A stretch of DNA of 64,000 nt from Pseudeuparius sepicola. Taxonomy: Eukaryota > Arthropoda > Insecta > Coleoptera > Anthribidae. Numbering within the stretch: the first letter of the stretch is position 1; each line of letters starts with the position of its first letter. The notes beneath the pieces were generated by a model that did no database searches, had not been told where the DNA came from, and was given only the letters and a program-made list of their open reading frames with translations. Below are positions 1 through 11,050 of the stretch, piece after piece. The stretch is from assembly GCA_963920635.1 (NCBI GenBank), contig OY987299.1:129515373-129579372 (forward strand), written 5' to 3'. The position numbers and the translations under genes were made by a program.

Positions 1-165
1 TCAATTTTAGACCCAGCCTCTGTTGGTGGAAAACCGTCAAAGATATGGAGATTATATAGGGTGTATAAAGGGAATAAATTGGCCCATTTAGCGACTATTT
101 CCAAATACGACTCTAGGCGTCGCGACGCCAAAAATATATTTTTTCCACCAACATACCTATTTTGT

Positions 166-325
166 TATACCGTACTTTCACCGCTTTAGTGCTCGCAAAA
201 CTCGACTGATAAGCGGTGCGGGACTACTGTGTACTCCCCCGCCAACGACTGACAAACCTAGCTGGACGCACGGCGACGCGCGGCCTATGCCCCTATGTCT
301 ACTAAAACGGTGAAAGTACGGTATA
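166..325. mobile_element. MITE with 23-25 bp terminal inverted repeats
   Basis: The first bases (TATACCGTACTTTCACCG) recur as the reverse complement at the end (CGGTGAAAGTACGGTATA), giving near-perfect inverted termini around a 160-bp GC-richer core. There is no coding capacity. The TA-type ends fit a Tc1/mariner-like MITE, but the superfamily is an inference. Confidence 0.75.
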
Positions 326-479
326 GTTCGAATGCCCTAATTGTTGTGAACATTTTTCATTTATGCCATTTTTCTTTATTCTCTTCCGTTAAAAATTTAT
401 TCTCCAAAAACGCGCATTAAAATATTAATTTTTGTTAATCGCAAAAGACGTAGTGTTTTCAATGATTTTATTTTTGCGG

Positions 480-945
480 ATATTCCCCACCCTTTATTTG
501 TTTGAAATATCTTCAAACCGCGTCTTTTGACCTTCTTATCTTTGTCAACATGCAAATCCAGGACCGGCTACACTTTTTTTATACCCCCAATTTTCACCAA
601 ATGCATTTAGCGATTTTTTTTGTTTAAAATCGGACACTGAACCCCCTATCATACCGAATTTGAAGAAAAAATATGCAGGAAGTTCTGTTCTACAGTGTAC
701 CAAAATTTAGCATCAAGAGTGAAGTATGCCGTGAAATTCCTCAAAACAGTTGAATAGACAACAAGACGATACAAGGTCTATTGGTGTGCAAAAATCTAAT
801 AGCAAATATACCTACAGGTTGTTTTTCTCTGTGTCATCTCAAAATTCTGAATTTTTAAAACTTTATACGGGTCAAATGCGCCCTGGAATTATTATAAATT
901 TTTGGAAATTAATAAATGTAAAAATAATCAATTTTTTGGCTCATG
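480..945 (-). repeat. Copy of a CAGGGTG-class palindromic element arm
   Basis: Positions about 490-650 match the reverse complement of about 55045-55200, and about 660-930 match the reverse complement of about 54740-54960. Shared landmarks include CAAAACAGTTGAAT, TTTATACGGGTCA and ATTTAGCGATTTTTTT. The small ORF at 750-959 lies inside this repeat and is not a gene. Confidence 0.7.
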
Positions 946-947
946 TG

Positions 948-1450
948 CCTTTTGATTAAAAAAAGTTAATGTTTAATATTAGACGTAAATATAAGAGGAG
1001 AAGGTATTGGGTGAAAACGCCTTTATTGAGCAGGCTATGCTTTGACTGAATTATATTAACAGTAGAGGGGGATTTCCAAAATTGTACACGTATTCGAAAA
1101 ATATATTGACGTGACTTTAAATGTCGCATAGACATTCATTGTATCGATATAATCCGATTAGATTATATATTTTTTTATCTGAAAATTAGAAACATTTCTA
1201 GTTATAACAGTATCTGCGATAACAGTGTACACCGATCACATCGCTATTCGCTTGGCAGCGGAACCACGCCCACCACACGGTCAACTGCGATCGCAGTCGA
1301 GTGCTATGTGAGACCGCCTCCATATAGGCGTAAGTAGAGTAGAGAGGGTACGTAAACACGCGGCAAAAATCTTTCAAAATTTTTATTTTCCGCGGATTTT
1401 CCCGAAGTTTCGATGCAAAATAAAATAAAATAATGTGGTGATTAGTTTGA
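948..1450 (-). repeat. Dispersed repeat, inverted copy of 53545-54082
   Basis: Collinear reverse-complement similarity runs across the whole block: the start (TTTTGATTAAAAAAAGTTAA), the middle (GCGATAACAGTGTACACCGATC, a few differences) and the end (CTTTCAAAATTT with CCGCGG just downstream). Together with the preceding block it is one composite repeat, arranged in the same order at both loci. No protein was recognised. Confidence 0.75.
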
Positions 1451-1674
1451 GCTGCGTACGATAAAAATTCATCCCGATTCCAACCGCAAATATCGTCGTG
1501 AAATCCGGGATGTCAAAAGGAAATTTGAAAATTCATTTTCTCGAAAACTACGTCCGACCGGGAAAAACCAAGGCCGGATTCGGGTTCAGGGACCTCGTAA
1601 ATAGGAGAGGTAGGCAAATCGGGGTTGGAGTACACCATTGGAAAAAATAATTACCGAATTTCTAAAAGGTGAGT
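1451..1674. other. No gene seen
   Basis: Moderately GC-balanced sequence leading to the hAT insertion site. It contains TTTCTCGAAAACTACG, a phrase of the type common in the CAGGGTG elements, but no terminus was identified. Confidence 0.4.
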
Positions 1675-1930
1675 GAATATTCCACGGCCGTAGCCAAGGG
1701 GGGGGGTTTCGGGGCTTCAAACCCCCCCCGAAATAAGCAAAATATTACCTAATATTATACCGATAAAATACGAGGAGTGAAGAGTTAAATTATTATTACG
1801 TTTGAATATATGTAGTAATAGTAGCGCCTAGCGCCATCTTTTGACGAGAGGCAGACGCAGTTGCAGCCGAACTATTTTGTATTGTAGGGACACTTTGCGT
1901 TGTTTCTCGATTATTCGCCACGCCCCTCGG

Positions 1931-1997
1931 TCGAAATGAGCGGAACTTTGTGGAAGTTCGTGGAAGTTTCTGGACGGCTACTGGGCTGCTATATAAG
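1931..1997 (+). promoter_or_regulatory. Heat-shock-like promoter inside hAT element
   Basis: GAA triplets occur at 1933, 1943, 1953 and 1963, exactly 10 bp apart, followed by GAC at 1973. Between 1963 and 1975 the spacing GAA-nn-TTC-nn-GAC is that of a heat shock element. A TATA box (TATATAAG) lies at 1990-1997. Downstream is an A-rich leader of the style seen in heat-shock genes. That this array binds HSF is an inference. Confidence 0.55.
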
Positions 1998-2106
1998 CGG
2001 CGCCGCGGCGCGTGACCGCGCTTACGGCAGTATTGTTCCATGCGAACTCGAAGCGAATAAAAGTGAAAAGTGGTGAACGAATAGTGAAGAGAATTAAGTG
2101 TAACGT

Positions 2107-2112
2107 GTAAGT
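2107..2112 (+). other. Consensus 5' splice site in hAT leader
   Basis: GTAAGT (in GTGTAAGTGAG) follows the A-rich leader, about 80 bp after the expected transcription start. It could splice the leader to a coding exon. The same site is present on the minus strand in the copy at 31.7 kb. Confidence 0.45.
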
Positions 2113-2618
2113 GAGTAATTTTAGTGCACTGTTATTCGATGACCTTGTTAAGGATAGATACGTGAATCATTATTACTGTCGAAAAATGGAGGGGAAAAAA
2201 AGGAGGGGTGATAAACCTAAAGGTATGGACTACTGGAAAAAGTGGTGTAGTCAAGGTCAAGGGGTTTCTAATAAAGAAACAAATTTGGATTTAGCTATCA
2301 AAGCTTCAGCTACCTTGCATGCTGATAAGAAGACTGCCTACCCCGAAATCTAGTTTGGAATGCCGAGATATGTGCGATAAAAACCTTTATCCTAATATTT
2401 ACACATTACTACAAATCTTGGCTACCATTCCTGTATCCACTGCTACCCCAGAAAGGTCTTTCTCGAGCCTAAGGAGACTGAAAAACTATTTACGAAACAC
2501 TACAAGTGAAAACAGACTTAATGGTTTGGCTCTAATGAACATTCACTATGGAACAGAAATTCATGCAGATGAAGTAGTGGATATATTTAAAAGAAAAAGC
2601 CGAAGATTTCTTCTTTAA
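2111..2618 (+). pseudogene. hAT transposase remnant: N-terminal piece fused by deletion to C-terminal dimerisation domain
   Basis: Two overlapping reading frames join near 2335-2350. The first (2111-2353, 80 codons) is basic, with a WKKWCSQGQG stretch, and I cannot assign it a domain. The second (2319-2618) holds the hAT C-terminal dimerisation motif: about residues 20-65 read NIYTLLQILATIPVSTATPE, then RSFSSLRRLKNYLR and ENRLNGLALMNIHY, the typical hAT signature. The central catalytic part is missing and the frame shifts at the junction, so no active transposase is made. The same fusion is present in the copy at 31.3-31.7 kb, so the deletion predates spread of the two copies. Transcription would start at the upstream TATA box. 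Confidence 0.8.
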
Positions 2619-2815
2619 TGGTTTTAGATTTAGCGCAGAGGAACGAAATTAATTTATCAATTTCATTTAAAGTTAAGAACTTTATAAATATGTCGTAGTT
2701 TTTCGGATGAATATATAGATATTAAATTTCATGTAAGTATATTTTTGTTGTTTTATTTACTTCTCAAACTAAACCCCCCCGAAAACTAAATCCTGGCTAC
2801 GCCCGTGGAATATTC

Positions 2816-3385
2816 TCGGAATTGGCTCAATATTAGGTATTATTTTTCATAATAATAATTGTCTAATGGATATCTCAAGGTATATATATTTTCTTTGCTC
2901 TATTTAAAAAAAGTAAAAAACATAAAAAATACATAAAAGTTAGTTTGTGCATAGCACTCCAAAAAATGTTTGACTACGGGACTATCCACCCCGATTTGAC
3001 CCGCACCTCTACAATAGAGGCCAACAAATTTAGCTTTGTGACAGGGGCGTGGTCTCCGTTGCGCGAACGTCGGCCCAAGGCGTGGCCTATTATTCAGGCC
3101 AGTGGTGGAGCGAATTTAGGAAAAATTGAACTCCACTTTTAAAAGTATCGAATATATCGCGTCCAAAAGAACGGAATTCCACAGTTACAGTTGCAATTAT
3201 TGGAATGCATTAGCTTTTTTAATTCAAATATTTCAAGAAGTTGCTAAAAACTATATATTAGCTAATAGGATTATGCCTGTAGGAAATATATGTATGCGAA
3301 ATAATTTCACTCACTAGTTGCTATGTAAAGGCATTATATTTATTTAATTTATAAATACTCTAATAATATAAAATAATATAAAACA
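2816..3385. other. No gene seen
   Basis: AT-rich, with a GC-richer island around 2970-3120. Short open frames at 2945-3142 and 3126-3317 show no recognisable motif. Confidence 0.4.
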
Positions 3386-3387
3386 AA

Positions 3388-5759
3388 TTAATCTGAATCT
3401 TCCGACGACTGGATAGGCTGTACGCCTAGACTATCGTCGGTGTCTTCCATATCTGACCAGCAGCTGTCTTCAGACGATCCTGTGTTAACAGTGAATAATA
3501 AATCATCCATTGTTGAATCAAGCAAATGCTCTTTTTCAATTTTCATAGGCTTGGACATGCCTGCATATTTTAGACCACTCTTCGGCTGGTAACTCAGAAA
3601 ATCTCCTGCGGGTTAGATTTTCAACCTCGCTCAGAGTAAACTTGGTATTGTGGGATGCCACCCAGTTTTTGACGAGGGCCCAAATTTTCTCAATTGGGTT
3701 TAGTTCCGGGTGATAGGGTGGTAGTCGCAGAACTTTATGACCATGAGCCTCTAATAATTTGTCTAGTTTATAAATTAGAGGATATCTGAATTTATTTGCC
3801 TGAATAATTTTGTAAAGTTCTGGTTTTGTCAAGCGTTATCGCTTACTAAGACGGATTTCTCTGGTAGATTGGGCAAGAGTTGTGTTTCAACCCATTTCAT
3901 AAAGTTTCCATGATTCATTTCATCATGATAGTCTCCACTCTTGGTCCCATTAATTAAAATATTCCTGTTATTATACACAACAAGCACGAAAACCTAATTC
4001 CTAGTGTTTTCCATACATATAGGTATTAGGATACGTCATACGTCGTATAATACCTCTATGTATCCGATACGGGCAGATTCTCTAGAATTGAAGTACGACT
4101 TACCGGATTTAAATATCAGCAACCCATTTGGAATAAAACCATTTTCTCCTCCGGCATGTACGATAATAAGCCTTTTTCCTTTGGAAATTGGTTTCTTCAG
4201 CAGCTTTCCACTTTGATCTGACCAACTACATGGTTGTGTATGGCCACTATGAATATAGGTTTCATCCGTATAGATAATATTTTTCCCTTCGGCCCGGTAC
4301 TTCATCAACTGTTTTAAAAATTCAATTCGTTTCAAACGAATATCAGGCTTTTCCATTAAAACAACTCTGTTGTCTTGCGTTTTTCGCCACCTATATAAAA
4401 TTCATAATATTTGTAATATAAATATTAGAAGGATATAGCAGAGATAAATAATTAGTTAATAATTAAAAACACTTCTATTTGCATTATCCGGATAATTTCT
4501 AAGTATTTTAGAATTTATATTTATATTAGTATTTATTTACATATTTCGTTCAAGTATTGCACAGAAACTATACCTACCTATAGCTACCTACCTAAATATC
4601 TTTCCTGAGAATTTAAATCCCTTTTAATCAATTATATACCTACTTATTAATATTGTAACTACGATTTTATTCTTGGAAATAAATATTTGCAAAGTTATTA
4701 TGATTTACCTAACTAGTACCTGACCTACCGGTTTTAGTAGGTACCTGCCTATTCCAAATAAAAATATTTTCTGTGGTTTACTCTATAGATAGTTATAGTT
4801 AAATTGTGGTTTAATTTTATATACATTTCCATAGGGGCATCTCTTTGATAAAACTTTCAACCTTTCAAGATAGCTTTAGTGCAATAGTTAACACTGCAAA
4901 ATGATTCCATACGCATCTTTGCGGGGCAGAAAAATCCCCAGAAAATGTATTTCAAAATTTCCATTGTAATACCACAATAATTTTCACATTTTAAGTTGCA
5001 TTTATTCAAAAATAGGGCGTATTATAAGATATATTTTTTCTGTGCTCTAATAAATTATTATATTGAGAAAAATCGCATACCTAAATCCTATTGATATGAT
5101 CAGTTTCCTTAGTGTTTTGGCCGATCCAGTAAAATCAAGTTGTTTGTCTTGCATTTTTTGAAGAATACCTAAAAAAATATGTTCCATTAATGTGAATAAT
5201 TAATTTTTATGTGGAGTATTACTTTGAAATTCATATACTCACCCTTAACTCTAGGGGACCTTTTTTCAGTATTGTAAAAATCATATATAATATTTTTGAT
5301 TTCACAACATTGCTCAGGTGTCCAGTTGAATTTCTTTTCTCGTTGGCGTTTTTTGTTGGGAGTTGAGAAGGAAGTAGTGGCCTCATTAGTATCTACTTCC
5401 CTTCCTTCCTTTTTAATTCTCATTAACGTGTTTTTAGTAATTCCAGTCGCTGCTAAAATTCTTTCCCTGTAATAATAATAGGAAAATATTATATACCCAT
5501 ATAGAAACTATACAATTCTATAGTTTTTTTGTCTCATCAATTTTTCCAACTATTGCTTTATTTCCCCATTATTTCACAAATACATTTACAATAACCCATG
5601 TGATTAATGCAATAGAAAAAACGCTTACCTGTAGTTCTGTAAAGGAATTTGTATACCTTCTTCTGCTTCCTTTTCCATAAATTTCGCAACCAGGTGAATA
5701 ATTTCCCTTGCTTGACTATGAAGCACTTTTCCCTTTATTCCAATTTTTTTCGGAGTCAT
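3388..5759 (-). pseudogene. IS630/DDE_3-type transposase, five exons, decayed
   Basis: Exons can be read by eye on the minus strand. Exon 1 is 5759-5629 (start MTPKKIGIKGK, donor CAG/GTAAGC). Exon 2 is 5466-5243 (helix-turn-helix region with ERILAATGITKN). Exon 3 is 5168-5081. Exon 4 is 4390-4104 and holds the first catalytic Asp in IIYTDETYIHSGH and the IIVHAGGENGF strand. The last exon region is about 3990-3388. Phases of exons 1-4 agree. The last exon has TKSGDYHDEMNHGNF, the second Asp in VSDNA, then a deletion and stop. The frame resumes at 3832 with LPPYHPELNPIEKIW (catalytic Glu), and after a frameshift near 3536 ends in an acidic tail at the TAA at 3388. The family cuts and pastes DNA as a DD(E/D) enzyme in the nucleus. 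The deletion and frameshift make this copy inactive. Confidence 0.85.
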
Positions 5760-5761
5760 CA

Positions 5762-6853
5762 CAATCGCAAAAACAATAATTATTACAGAGTAAAAAAGCT
5801 TCTATCAGCACTGCAAAATTAAATGGATAATCACGAAACACCAACCGAACACCAAGACGCAATAAATACTAATACTATTGTTCTCTTGATGCGCCACTGC
5901 CTATGCACATCGACTGCCTGGCTAAGCGGTTGCTAGGCGACGCCCGTAAACAAATTTACTGCGCAACCCGAAGGCGGGGTGGCCATTGTCCCTTTCCTAT
6001 ATTTGTACCACTCTAACTCACGGGCCGCGCCTGGTGCGGCCCTGTGCTATTCAGCCGTTGGTTCTGTATATGCACTTAAAGACTCTTTAAACCAAATAGA
6101 CTACAACTTTATTACTACCTATATGTTACTTTATTGCGAAATTCGCAAAGAGAATCGGCGCACCGCAAAATTATACACTAGTGCACTTTTTCTAAGTGAG
6201 ATTTTAGAACTTGTCAGTAGATATGTGGTGCACTTATGCCCGGGCAGCCGCCGTGGTGTCGTAAGCCAGCAATTATCCCCCTTTTTTCCTACAATCTGCT
6301 AATCTAATTTTAATTGAGCGCGGGGAATAAAATTACTATGTTCAAAACTGACACACATTGCGCGGAAAATAAATTGCTTTAATCTCGAAAAGCAACAGTA
6401 GAATAATATAATATATATTTATTGTTCCTAGTGTTAAGTTATTATTAATTAGACCAGTAAATTATGTGCAATTTTCATGCATTATGTACACGAATGGTTT
6501 CACTGTAATGTACGAAACAATGTTTAATTGTTTCAACAAGTGCCTAATGCCGAAGTATACCATTTTCCGAGAAGTAAGTACCATATAAAGTTGAGCGTTA
6601 CTGCTCGTTATTAACAATACAACGTCTTGATACAATCAGTAGGTATTAAATCTAAAATATACCGGATTAATAAAATATACAATACTCGTTCTACAATGTA
6701 TTTACTCACGGGTGGTCTTGCAAATAAGATAAGTGTAACTTCCCGATGGATTTGAAAAAAAAACAATTAATTATATACTACAATAACTGAGGAAGGGATA
6801 TTGAGTCAAGATGTTTAGGTTTTTATAAAAATAACAACAAAGACAGCTACTAC
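5762..6853. other. No gene recognised
   Basis: Contains the upstream flank of the IS630-like gene and a GC-rich patch at about 5930-6060. A 107-codon open frame at 5979-6302 has no recognisable domain. An X-box-like string (GTTGCTAGGCGAC) lies at about 5929. The rest is AT-rich. Confidence 0.4.
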
Positions 6854-6861
6854 TCTCTAGT

Positions 6862-7567
6862 CTTAGACAAGGAAAGAGGAGGACACCGCCCTTGCCTACC
6901 CTGCCGTGTGTAGATTTTGTTACGTCGTTTTGAACGGCGGCCATTTTATATGTGGCAGACAAAGCGAATATGTTGTGAGTTAATTTCGTGAATTTGTGAA
7001 TTAAAAGTAACAGCGATTAAGGGTATTACGATGGTGAATTGTTCAGCGTTTGGTTGCAAAAGCAGAAGTGAAAAGCAAGAGCCCGAGATTTCGTTTCACA
7101 GGTAAATATTTAACCAGCTACCTTTGAAAGAAGACCTAAAACATTATTTTTTCTCAATATAACTTCTTCAAATTCCTTCTACCTTTTAGTATGATAAAGT
7201 GCATTATCTTGTTTGTAAATAGGACCAATATACCTAACTATTTTTAAAATCGTTTTTATTGAAAATTTCTTAATTGATTATGATAGTTTCAAAAAATATG
7301 GGCTGGTTTCCATGGGCGTGCATTATTTGTTTTATTTTGATTGATTCGAAATCGCCACAAATAAATATATTTCAGCACTTGACACTAGCTTTACAATTGG
7401 GACATTATCTGCAAATAAATACCGATATTTCAAATTATATGTAAGTCAAAATTAACTACCTTTTAAGTACGCGTTTCATGCTAAGGCCACTGGCCTGTCT
7501 TGTGATGTGGCAGAAGGTAACACGGCCGTGTGCGTTGTTAGGCATCCCTTCTCTTTCCTTGTTTAAG
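6862..7567 (+). mobile_element. THAP-bearing P-like element, 706 bp
   Basis: The left end reads CTTAGACAAGGAAAGAG and the right end, reverse complemented, CTTAAACAAGGAAAGAG (16 of 17 match). A perfect 8-bp direct repeat TCTCTAGT flanks it (6854-6861 and 7568-7575). Subterminal sequences on the two sides are also related in inverted orientation. It carries one THAP first exon and intronic sequence but not the rest of a transposase. THAP plus 8-bp duplications point to a P-element-type parent (inference). Confidence 0.8.
7031..7101 (+). CDS. First exon of a THAP-domain protein (probable P-like transposase)
   Basis: An ATG at 7031 opens MVNCSAFGCKSRSEK, continues to ISFHR and stops exactly at a splice donor (CAG/GTAAAT, GT at 7102). 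This is the canonical start of the THAP zinc finger: Cys at residues 4 and 9 provide half of the C2CH site, and the FHR before the intron matches where THAP genes usually break. THAP domains bind DNA and serve P-element transposases and host regulators. The remaining half of the finger would be on the next exon, which is not found before the element ends at 7567. The exon is therefore either a stranded fragment in a deletion derivative or the first exon of a longer transcript. The element context favours the former. Confidence 0.75.
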
Positions 7568-7575
7568 TCTCTAGT

Positions 7576-8370
7576 ATTATAGTTCTATCTCTGTCTGCTT
7601 CCAGTTAATATAGAGTTCATTGAAACAAACTTACCTAACCTACCCTAACAAAATTAAAATTCTTCGATATAAAGTAAACTACACATATTTTTATATTTGA
7701 AAGCTTTTAAAACGTCTACCAATAGCTCTACCTATGTATTTATTTAATAATTCCTTGTGCGTGTTGCGTGGGCTGCAATCTATTTTCAAAACAACAACAT
7801 AATCGATTGAAATATTTTCTCTCTATTTAAATAATAATCCATTTCGATTCGTCATGGAATTTTACTCCAACAAGGAAACAAACGCATTGTTGGTAATTTT
7901 TATATCCTTTCAGACCGCATAGGTCTAATTAAAAATCGTTTTTTTATTAATTTCACCGCTGCAATTATTATAAAAGTAATGAAGTAATAAATGCAAAAAC
8001 CGCGTGGATTTTTACATGCTTAATAGAAAAAAAAACTGCTTAATCACTTGTCGTTACAAAAGAATTACAGTAAACAATTGAGTGTAAACAATTTTCTGTG
8101 TTCGTGTTCCTGATTTAGATTTTTTTTTCACAGGGACGTCAGCAAACAGGATAAAAAAGATAGAAGATATAATGGCAGGATAATAATAATTAATTGAATT
8201 TGTTTAATAGAAAAAAAAAACAAAATTGATAGATATTATCAACGCCGACAAACATTTCATAGCCTCAAGAAATCCGAAGACCCTGTGTAATTTTCCGAAA
8301 ATATCTGAGCACCTGGTTGCTTAAAGATTCTCACTGCCATCAATTTTCAATATACTTAAAAGTTTCCTTC
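7576..8370. other. No gene seen
   Basis: AT-rich intergenic sequence with several A runs. No ORF of note and no matching repeat within the window was recognised. Confidence 0.4.
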
Positions 8371-9515
8371 TATACAGAGTGATTCAGTTCGGGTGCTCAA
8401 CATGGGAATCTCGGAAACCGTAACAGATTCCAGTCGGTCAAATGGAAGCAAAGTTGCGCCCTTGGGCACCTAATAATATGCCGTTAAGAAAGTTAAAATG
8501 TTTTGATGGGTTGCTGTCTCGGTTGCTGTGATATTTAAGAAAAACAAAATTTTTGAAAATTAGATTTTTCTGGCGCCATTTGCGATGATATTGAAAAATA
8601 CATGATACTTTCTCATTGCAACTTTTTCTGGACGTCGTGGTATTTTTAGACTTTTGAAGCGACGCTTCGTTTGTGAGATACAGAGGGATCATCTTAATTT
8701 TTTTTAATACGGACCTGAATTTTTATTGCATATTTCGAAATGAATCGTTGTCCTGAGTACAACGATGTGTGACACATACATATTTTTTTCGTTTTAGCCG
8801 CTAAAATGCACATTTACTATAATAAATAATTTAATACGGTCCTGGACTATGCACTTGTCTCTCCCTTTTTTATTTCAAAGCTAAGTATTCCAATTATAAC
8901 AGGTGATCATTATTTTAATACCTACTGGATTGATTAAACTCCATGTTTGTCATATTTTGAAATTTTTTATACTTTAGGTAAATAACAACAAAAATTATTA
9001 ACAATTGGGGATACATTTCTACCTAAAGTATAAAAAAAGAACTTCAACATACGACAAACATGGAGTTTAATTAATCCAGTAGGTATAAAAATAATGATCA
9101 CCTGTTATCATTGGAATAGCTTTAAAAAAAGAGAGAAAAATGCATAGACCAGGACCGTATTAATTTTTTTCAAAAAATCCAGGTCCTTGTTTAAAAAAAA
9201 TTGAGATGATTTCTCTATCTCAAAAACGAAACGTCGCCCCGTAAATTTAAAAATTCCAAGACGTAGTACAGAAAAAGTTGCAACGGAGAAGTATAATTTA
9301 TCTTTCAATATTATCGCAAATGGCCCAAAAAAATCTATTTTAAGAAATTCGGTTTTTCTTAAATATCTCAGCATCCCATGAAAATATTTTAAGTTTCTCA
9401 ACGGCATATTGTTAGGCGCCCAAAGGTGCAAGTTTGCCTCCATTTGAACGACTTCGTATCTGTTACGGTTTCCGAGATCCCCATGTTGAGCACCGGAACT
9501 GAATCACCCTGTATA
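8371..9515. mobile_element. Giant palindromic element, TATACAG(A/G)GTG ends
   Basis: Begins TATACAGAGTGATTCAG and ends CTGAATCACCCTGTATA. The two halves are reverse complements for about 560 bp each, with the centre near 8980; the second pair of landmarks is AACTCCATGTTTGTC / GACAAACATGGAGTT. ORFs at 8438-8692 and 9108-9443 are the same arm read in mirror image (EANLHLWAPN-like) and are not taken as genes. Confidence 0.85.
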
Positions 9516-9965
9516 TCTTACAATAAACTTGCTACGACTATTAATACTCATAGTTTTGCCGCCAAGTACTACAACTGGTATAATACGTATGAAGCTACAA
9601 TTTCCGAAAGTTTTAAAAACTTGCAAGTTCATAAAAAATATTTTATAGCTTTAAATAATATTTAATTTACTTTTTCTACTCCCATGCTAGTAACATACCT
9701 ATTAAGTGACAGATTAGGTTATAAGTAAGTCCATTGTTACGAACACTGACACGTAATGACTGACACCTAATGACTGACACGTAATAAAAAAAATTACGTA
9801 TCTGTTCTTAATCAAAACGCAATTATCACGGGTGCCTTGTTAGCGCGGCATCCGCGTCACCATAGCAACTAACCAACATACTAATTGTTGCCTGTCAAAT
9901 AATCAGAAGTATAGTTTATCTAATATAATAGTTTTTCTTTCGTCGAAGAAAAATTATAATACAAA
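9516..9965. other. No gene; short tandem repeat and X-box-like site
   Basis: A 14-bp unit (TGACTGACACGTAA) is repeated three times at about 9745-9786. An RFX-like string GTCACCATAGCAAC lies at 9856-9869. The ORF at 9426-9665 straddles the palindromic element end and is spurious. Confidence 0.45.
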
Positions 9966-10073
9966 ACTCGAGTTGTAAGCTTATTACATACTCGTGGAAC
10001 TACAGCACTCGCCGCTGCGCGGCTCGTGCGCATCTTTTCCACTCATACGTAATAAGCTGTTTACAACTCTCGC
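9966..10073. repeat. Imperfect hairpin repeat
   Basis: CTCGAGTTGTAAGCTTATTAC is mirrored by GTAATAAGCTGTTTACAACTC (a few mismatches), with ACTCGTGG-type motifs near the loop. Probably a small MITE remnant. Confidence 0.5.
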
Positions 10074-10232
10074 TATGTAATATATTAATAGATTCCTATA
10101 GATATTGGAAGCCGATTGGTAATACGTTATTACCACCTGCATTTTTTCAGTAGTTACATAACGTTGACATTCATAATACGTTTACATTCAAATTGTACAC
10201 TTAAAATTGACATTGAGTATATTATACAGTGT

Positions 10233-11050
10233 CTGCCAGAAAGTTGGACACAAATGGGAATTTTCTTTATTTAAAGTTTCTCAAAAAAAAAATTCTTAAT
10301 AAAAGTTGGTGCTTGTGCTTAAACTCAAAATCCACCCGTAAAAATTTTGAAATTTCTATTCGTATAAAGGGAAGGTTGAAAATATGAAAATTCCTCAAGA
10401 GTAAAGTATACCCTTATTTTTAGAACTACAGCAGAATGGAACTAATAAAAGTTGTTTGGAATCCCAAGACAATGTAAAATATGAATTTACAGCCACCTAC
10501 TCAAAAGAAGAAAAAAATCACAGTTTCGCATTTTTTATTCATCACGCAGTAAAATACGTAATGTTAGATATGTATTTTGAGGCACATCTTCGTTCAACTA
10601 GCATCTTAAAAACACTTAATAACTGAAAGTTCTGCAAAGTTTGTCGTTTTTTTGTGTACAGGTAAAATACTCCTACAATTTCAAACATAACATAGCAACT
10701 AATCTGTGGAACATAAAAATATTTTAATACAGCGATCGATGTACCTCAAAGTACATATCTAACATTATGTATTATACAGCGTGATGAATAAAAAATGCAA
10801 AAGTGAGATTTTTTCTTTTGAGTAGGTGGCTGTGAATTCATATTTGGCATTGTCTTGGGATTCCAAACAACTTTTCGTAGTGCCATTCTGTTGTAGTTCT
10901 ATGTGCTTTACTCTTGATGAATTTTTATATTTTCAACCTACCCTGTATACGAATAGAAATTTCAAATTTTTTAACAAGAATATATTTTTTGAGAAACTTC
11001 AAATAAAGAAAATTCCCATTTGTGTCCAACTTTCTGGCAGACACTGTATA
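10233..11050. mobile_element. Palindromic element, TATACAGTGTCTGCC ends
   Basis: The 818-bp element reads as its own reverse complement from TATACAGTGTCTGCC to GGCAGACACTGTATA, centre near 10640. It is flanked by TA, as in Tc1/mariner insertions. The ORF at 10826-11113 is an arm artefact. Confidence 0.85.

Larger units (their letters stand above)
1683..2807 (+). mobile_element. hAT-type element, copy 1 (internally deleted)
   Basis: Both ends carry the inverted terminus CACGG(G/C)CGTAGCC and are flanked by a perfect 8-bp duplication GAATATTC (1675-1682 and 2808-2815), as expected for hAT integration. Poly-G/C tracts follow each terminus. Inside are a TATA promoter with heat-shock-like motifs, an A-rich leader, a strong splice donor and two ORFs that are remnants of one transposase. 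At 1125 bp it is far shorter than an autonomous hAT element, so it must be moved in trans. Confidence 0.92.

Noticed and set aside
1796..2041. 81-codon minus-strand ORF, also at 31805-32050
   Set aside because: Antisense of the hAT promoter and leader; repeated only because the element is repeated.
5979..6302. 107-codon ORF in GC-richer sequence
   Set aside because: No domain, no splice context and no second copy in the window.
9426..9665. 79-codon ORF with GTESPCISYNKL
   Set aside because: Starts in a palindromic arm and crosses the element end; the codons are not conserved in the mirror arm.
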